A DNA stretch of 35,969 bases, from assembly GCA_951801675.1 (NCBI GenBank), contig CATONX010000022.1:1-35969 (forward strand). Direction: 5' to 3'. A program made the position numbers and the translations under genes. The notes under the pieces were generated by a model. That model did not search any database and was not told the DNA's origin. It was given only the letters and a program-made list of their open reading frames with translations. Below, piece by piece: positions 31,784 to 35,969 of this stretch; positions within the stretch are counted from its first letter, which is position 1; each line of letters starts with the position of its first letter. The DNA is from an uncultured Eubacteriales bacterium (GTDB taxonomy: Bacteria; Bacillota; Clostridia; Oscillospirales; Acutalibacteraceae).

Positions 31784-34033
31784 CTATTCAATCAGGTTAT
31801 CGACATTTTCATCCACCTTGTGCAGGAATTCCAGTTCGATAACGGTTCCGCGCAGCACCGTGGTATCTGCGGCGATGCTTTGCTTGGAACAATATGCGTC
31901 GGCGCTTTCCAGCCCGATGCCGGTGATGCGCACGTTAAGCCCAGCGCCCACCGCCGCCGCGTTTGCCTGGGATAGGGTCATGCTGGCAAAGTCGGGCACC
32001 ACCACGTCCCCTTCCTGGCCGGTATCGGCGGAGGTATAGAGCACCACGGTACCGCCGCGGGGCATGGTACTGTATTGAGACGGCACCTGTTTGAGCACCG
32101 TGTCGCCTGAGCCGATGATCTTGGTCTTAAAGCCGGACTGGGTAAGCTTGGTCTGGGCCTGTGAGGTGGTCAGCCCCACCAGAGCCGGGGCGCTGGTGTC
32201 GGCGTTCTCCATCTCGCTTTCGCTGTAGACCGGCTGGATGCCAAGGTGAGGCAGGGCGTCCTCGAAGACCTCGCGCAGCACGGGGGCAGCGATGGCGCCG
32301 CCGTTTACGTTGTCGCCGTGAGGTTCATCGAGAAGGACCAGCATGGCGATCTGCGGGTCATCCGCCGGGGCGAAGCCGCAGAAGGAAGCGATGCGGTAAG
32401 GACGGGTGCCGTCCTCGGCGTATTTGTCCTGCTTCTGGGAGGTACCGGTCTTGCCGCCCACCCGGTAGCCGGGGATGTATGCGTTTCGCCCGCCGCTGAT
32501 GGATACTACCGATTCGAGCATCTTGCAAAGCTCCGCGGAGGTTTCGGCGGACACTACCTGTCGGCGCACGGTGGGCTGGTTGCTCTCAATGATGTTGCCG
32601 TCGCTGTCAAGCACCTTGCTGACGATATAAGGTTCCATCAGGTTGCCGCCGTTGACCGCCGCGCAGAAAGCGGTGATCATCTGGATGGGCGTGACTTTGA
32701 AGGTCTGGCCGAAGGAAGAGGTGGCAAGCTCGACGGGCTTTAAGTCCGCCTCCTTGTGGTAAAGGCCGGTGTTGGCCGCCTCGCCCAGCAGGTCCACGCC
32801 GGTTTTCTCGGTAAAGCCGAAGGACTTGAAGTACTGGAAGAACAGGTGGGGCCCCACCCGCTCGCCGATTTGCATAAAGGAGGGGTTGCAGGACTTTTGC
32901 AGCGCACCCCAGAAATCCAAGGAGCCGTGGCCGGTGGTTTTCGCGCAGTTGATGCGGATACCGCCCACAATTTGATAGCCCGGGCAGAAGAAGGTGTCCG
33001 CTGCGGAGACCTTCTTTTCCTCCAGCGCCATGGCGGAGGTAAAGGTCTTGAAAACAGAACCCGGCTCATAGGGCTCGGTGATGGCCTTGTTGCTCCATTG
33101 ATAGTCGAACACGTCTTTGGTGGTCTTTTCTTTGTCCTCCTCCGACGCCGCGTCGATGATGGCCTGCAGACTCGGGTCGTAGAGTTCGAAGGGCTTTGTC
33201 AGGTCGTAGTCCGGCTCGGTGGCCATGGCCAGAATCTCGCCGGTTTTCACGTTCATGACAATGGCGGCGGCACGGTTGCCCACGTCATTTTCCTGCACCG
33301 CTGTTTCCAGGCTGCGTTCCACAAAAGCCTGGATGCTCTCGTCGATGGTCAGAACCAGGCTGCTGCCGTCCTGGGGTTCGATCTGGGTTTCATAGTCAAA
33401 GGGCATGTCGGTCTGGTAGGCGTTTTTCGCCACCACCACCTTGCCGGGCACGCCTTGAAGCACGTTGTCGTAAGCGGCTTCGATGCCCTGGAGGCCCTGG
33501 TTGTCGGTGCCGGTAAAGCCGATGATGGAAGCGCCCAGGTCGCCGTAGGAATAGTAGCGTTTGGAATCTTCGATCATGACCACGGCGTTTCCGATCTCAT
33601 TGTCCACCACAAAAGTGGAAATGGCATCGAACACCGGCTTCTCCACCTTGCGGGCGATGATCTGAAACTGAGACTTTTTGTTCTGTCCCTTTTCCATGAT
33701 GGTGGCCCGGTCAATGCCCAAAATCGGCGCCAGTCCGTCGGCGATTTTGCCAAGCTTCTCGTCCGAATCGATGTCGGCCGGAGAAAGCACCACCGTCCAG
33801 ACGGTGCCGCTGGTGACCATTGCCTTCATATTGCAGTCGTATATGGTGCCGCGGGCCGCGTTGATGGTCGAGGTGCGCAGCTGCTGGTTGATGGCTTTTT
33901 CCTGATAGTAGTCGCCGTTGACAAACTGGATGTTTATTAACTGTCCAAGCACTGTTCCAAAAGCGACAAAGACCATGAGCACCATGAGCACCGTCATTTT
34001 CACGACCATCTTCCTCGTCGGGCCTTTCGACAT
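31784..34033 (-). CDS. Class B penicillin-binding protein with two PASTA domains (PBP2B/SpoVD type)
   Basis: 749 residues: membrane anchor (about 10-32), dimerisation domain starting with RGTIYD, transpeptidase with SVFK (326-329, S326 nucleophile), SCN (381-383) and KTG (528-530), then two PASTA domains (about 615-740). It cross-links septal or spore peptidoglycan with its SEDS partner FtsW. B. subtilis carries two such genes here, pbpB and spoVD; this cluster has one, and two PASTA domains resemble PBP2B. GGGAGGA precedes the ATG. It is separated from ftsL by 128 bp with a terminator-like hairpin, unlike the tight spacing elsewhere. Confidence 0.95.
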   Translation of the reverse strand: MSKGPTRKMVVKMTVLMVLMVFVAFGTVLGQLINIQFVNGDYYQEKAINQQLRTSTINAARGTIYDCNMKAMVTSGTVWTVVLSPADIDSDEKLGKIADGLAPILGIDRATIMEKGQNKKSQFQIIARKVEKPVFDAISTFVVDNEIGNAVVMIEDSKRYYSYGDLGASIIGFTGTDNQGLQGIEAAYDNVLQGVPGKVVVAKNAYQTDMPFDYETQIEPQDGSSLVLTIDESIQAFVERSLETAVQENDVGNRAAAIVMNVKTGEILAMATEPDYDLTKPFELYDPSLQAIIDAASEEDKEKTTKDVFDYQWSNKAITEPYEPGSVFKTFTSAMALEEKKVSAADTFFCPGYQIVGGIRINCAKTTGHGSLDFWGALQKSCNPSFMQIGERVGPHLFFQYFKSFGFTEKTGVDLLGEAANTGLYHKEADLKPVELATSSFGQTFKVTPIQMITAFCAAVNGGNLMEPYIVSKVLDSDGNIIESNQPTVRRQVVSAETSAELCKMLESVVSISGGRNAYIPGYRVGGKTGTSQKQDKYAEDGTRPYRIASFCGFAPADDPQIAMLVLLDEPHGDNVNGGAIAAPVLREVFEDALPHLGIQPVYSESEMENADTSAPALVGLTTSQAQTKLTQSGFKTKIIGSGDTVLKQVPSQYSTMPRGGTVVLYTSADTGQEGDVVVPDFASMTLSQANAAAVGAGLNVRITGIGLESADAYCSKQSIAADTTVLRGTVIELEFLHKVDENVDNLIE

Positions 34034-34051
34034 TCCTCTTTCCTCCCTTTG

Positions 34052-34093
34052 AAAAAACGAGAGTCAAGATTTTCTCTCAACTCTCCGTTTTTT
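34052..34093. terminator. Terminator-like hairpin between ftsL and the PBP gene
   Basis: On the minus strand AACGGAGAGT pairs, with one bulge, to ACTCTCGTT across a 15-base loop, followed by a run of T just before the PBP ribosome site. A second GC-rich hairpin (GCGCC-GTCC/GGAC-GGCGC) lies at about 34100-34130. It could act as an attenuator inside the cluster. Confidence 0.65.
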
Positions 34094-34161
34094 ATTGTGT
34101 CCGCGCCGTCCCTTTCCCGGACGCGGCGCTCCACATCATACATATTTCGCCTTTGCTCTTA

Positions 34162-34641
34162 TTATGACAGCCAGCCGGCGATCGTGTCGAAGATGGATTC
34201 GAAGAATCCCTTCTCCTGAGACGGCTGTGTAACCTCTACTTTATCGGTGTCGTTGATGACAACGTATTCGATCTGGTTTGCTTGGGGCCGCTCCATTCCC
34301 AGAGTCTTGGCCTGCTCCTCAATGTTGCGGGTGGCCATTTTTTCCTGCAAATCGGTTTGCAGACGGATAAACTCGCTGTCCGCTAAGGTAAGCTCCGCCT
34401 TGGCGCTCACCAGCTGGTCTCCCAGTTCGGACAGGGTCATCTTGCAGTAGACCATGTAGCCCACCACCGAAAGGGCGACGGCGGCGGCGACCATCAGTAA
34501 AAACGCCCGCAGGTATCCTTCCACGGCGCTGGCCTTTTGCACCTTTTTTTCCTTTTTCTTTTCCGGCAACCGTACGACCCGGCTCTCCCGCTCTTCAAAC
34601 AGGGAAAAGTCGTAGGCTTCGTTTCTCTGACTGGCGGCCAC
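34162..34641 (-). CDS. ftsL: FtsL-like septum formation initiator
   Basis: 159 residues: basic cytoplasmic region (KKKEKKVQK), one membrane segment (about 45-66), then a coiled coil (about 68-115) ending in AKTLGMERPQANQIEYV, the LGM..P motif shared by FtsL/DivIC proteins. The position between rsmH and the PBP gene identifies it as FtsL. It bridges DivIB and the septal synthase. GTG start at 34641 with GGAGG 7 bases upstream. Confidence 0.88.
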   Translation of the reverse strand: MAASQRNEAYDFSLFEERESRVVRLPEKKKEKKVQKASAVEGYLRAFLLMVAAAVALSVVGYMVYCKMTLSELGDQLVSAKAELTLADSEFIRLQTDLQEKMATRNIEEQAKTLGMERPQANQIEYVVINDTDKVEVTQPSQEKGFFESIFDTIAGWLS

Positions 34642-34682
34642 TTCGCTGCCTCCTTTCTATTAATACGGGAGGAATTTCCTCC

Positions 34683-35618
34683 TCATTCATCCTTGATCTT
34701 CTCAATGACCCGCAGCTTGGCGCTGCGGCTGCGGGGATTTTCTTTCAGTTCCTGTTCCCCCGCTTCGATGGGCTTTCGCGTATAGAGCTTCCCCTGGGGC
34801 GTCTTGCCGCAGACGCACACCGGGAAATCCGGCGGGCAGGTGCAGCCCTTGCACCAGGCGGCGTATTGACGCTTGACGATCCGGTCTTCCAGCGAGTGAA
34901 AGGTGATAACCGCCAGCCGCCCGCCTACCTTTAACGATAAAAACGCGGCCGCAAGCCCTTCCTTGAGCCGGTCGAGCTCGCCGTTTACCTCGATGCGCAG
35001 GGCCTGAAAGGTCCTGCGGGCCGGGTGGCCCTGCTCGCGTTTGGCGGCCGCGGGCATCCCGCTTTTGATCGCATCCACCAGTTCCCCGGTGGTTTCGATG
35101 GGCCCCTCTTCCCGCCGGCGCACGATGGCCCGGGCGATTCCCCTGGCGTAGCGCTCCTCTCCGTATTCGAACAGAATCCTCGAAAGCTCCCGCTCGGGGA
35201 GCCCGTTTACCAAATCCTTGGCCGAAGGCCCTTCCTGAGACATACGCATGTCAAGCGGCGCATCGGCATGGTAGGAAAATCCCCGCTCGGGGGTATCCAG
35301 CTGATGGGAGGAAACGCCGATGTCCAAAAGCACTCCGTCCACCTTGGAAATGCCCAGTTCCTGAAGCACCTGAGCCATTCTCGAAAAGTTGGAGCGGACC
35401 AGCTTCGCTTGCGGATAGGGAGAAAGCCGGGTACCCGCCGCTAAAATGGCGTCCGGGTCCTGGTCGATGGCGATAAGCCGCCCGGTAATAAGGCGCTTGG
35501 CAATCTCCTGGGAGTGCCCCCCGCCCCCGGCGGTCCCGTCCACATAGACGCCGTCCTCCCGGATGGCAAGCGCGTCGATGCATTCGTCAAGCAGCACCGG
35601 ACGATGGGAAAATTCCAC
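34683..35618 (-). CDS. rsmH: 16S rRNA (cytosine-1402-N4)-methyltransferase
   Basis: 311 residues. DGTAGGGGHS (27-36) is the SAM-binding motif, DIGVSSHQLD (99-108) and ITFHSLEDRIVKR the family's further signatures. RsmH methylates N4 of C1402 in the 16S rRNA decoding centre. GTG start at 35618 with GGGTGG 6 bases upstream; it follows mraZ by 34 bp. Confidence 0.97.
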   Translation of the reverse strand: MEFSHRPVLLDECIDALAIREDGVYVDGTAGGGGHSQEIAKRLITGRLIAIDQDPDAILAAGTRLSPYPQAKLVRSNFSRMAQVLQELGISKVDGVLLDIGVSSHQLDTPERGFSYHADAPLDMRMSQEGPSAKDLVNGLPERELSRILFEYGEERYARGIARAIVRRREEGPIETTGELVDAIKSGMPAAAKREQGHPARRTFQALRIEVNGELDRLKEGLAAAFLSLKVGGRLAVITFHSLEDRIVKRQYAAWCKGCTCPPDFPVCVCGKTPQGKLYTRKPIEAGEQELKENPRSRSAKLRVIEKIKDE

Positions 35619-35652
35619 GCAATACCACCCTTTCTGACTCGGATCGTGTCCT

Positions 35653-35969
35653 TTAAATGCCCAGCTCGTCCATGAGCATGGCGGCGCTCTGGGGCGTTAA
35701 CTCGCTGGTGTTCGCTTGGCGGTCGGCGGCGTTCCAGATTTCCACCCGGTTGCCCACGCCCATGATGACCACGTCGTTCTCGAGCCCGGCGTATTCCCGC
35801 AGGTCAGCGGGCAGCAAGACACGCCCCTGCTTATCCGGCTCGAGCTCCGCGGCGTTTGAAAAGTAAAACCGCTGCAGGTCACTGTACTTCGACGGCAGAG
35901 CCAGAAGCTTCGCTTCCTGCCGGGACCATTCTTCCATGGGGTAAATGCAGATGCAGACATCCTTGCCCT
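35653..35969 (-). CDS. mraZ: Transcriptional regulator MraZ, 5' part beyond the window
   Basis: The last 104 residues are visible; the frame is still open at the right edge, so the first roughly 40 residues are missing. IYPMEEWSRQE closes the first AbrB-like half, and DKQGRVLLPADLREYAGLE with VVIMGVGNRVEIWN is the second. MraZ is a DNA-binding ring that controls the dcw operon from repeats in front of its own gene, which lie outside this window. Confidence 0.95.
   Translation of the reverse strand, partial: GKDVCICIYPMEEWSRQEAKLLALPSKYSDLQRFYFSNAAELEPDKQGRVLLPADLREYAGLENDVVIMGVGNRVEIWNAADRQANTSELTPQSAAMLMDELGI

Overview
The window comes from a GC-rich, endospore-forming Firmicute, most likely a Clostridia member near the Ruminococcaceae/Oscillospiraceae. 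The evidence is a sigma-G-like C-terminus, spoIIE, a Clostridia-style dcw cluster (murA before divIB, then a DUF881 protein and sbp), a DAP-type MurE motif, strong Shine-Dalgarno sites and several GTG/TTG starts. All calls come from reading the sequence; no database search was run.

Layout. 1-2.7 kb: end of a sporulation sigma factor gene, a gluconate 5-dehydrogenase-like SDR and a ClC channel. 2.8-10.3 kb: an accessory island. It holds a family-5 nucleotidyltransferase, a previously unlisted 39-residue peptide gene (4121-4240, minus) behind a large secreted repeat protein, and a plus-strand operon of HPr-kinase-like protein, PqqD-like protein, S24/S26 peptidase and ABC exporter. Together this looks like an undescribed peptide maturation and export system that lacks lasso or radical-SAM core enzymes. 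10.4-17.4 kb: tRNA-Thr and tRNA-Asp, pduL, a secreted protein with a lysozyme-like C-terminus, prfB, a RING/zinc-ribbon membrane protein, galU, and the rpsF-ssb-rpsR operon. 17.4-17.8 kb: a structured gene-free stretch between two terminators. 17.8-36 kb, all minus: the dcw cluster in transcription order mraZ(partial)-rsmH-ftsL-PBP-murE-murF-mraY-ftsW-murG-murA-divIB-DUF881-sbp-ftsZ, then spoIIE and a small membrane protein.

How the parts work together. The dcw genes supply peptidoglycan precursor synthesis (MurA, MurE, MurF, MraY, MurG) and the division machine (FtsL, DivIB, PBP, FtsW, FtsZ). murD is missing from its usual place between mraY and ftsW. spoIIE follows ftsZ and has its own promoter with the 21-bp spacing known from Spo0A-activated spoIIE promoters; a terminator-like hairpin lies just after the predicted start point. 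In the island, the PqqD-like protein could bind a peptide leader, the kinase-like and nucleotidyltransferase proteins could modify it, the peptidase could cleave it and the ABC protein could export it. That sequence of steps is inference.
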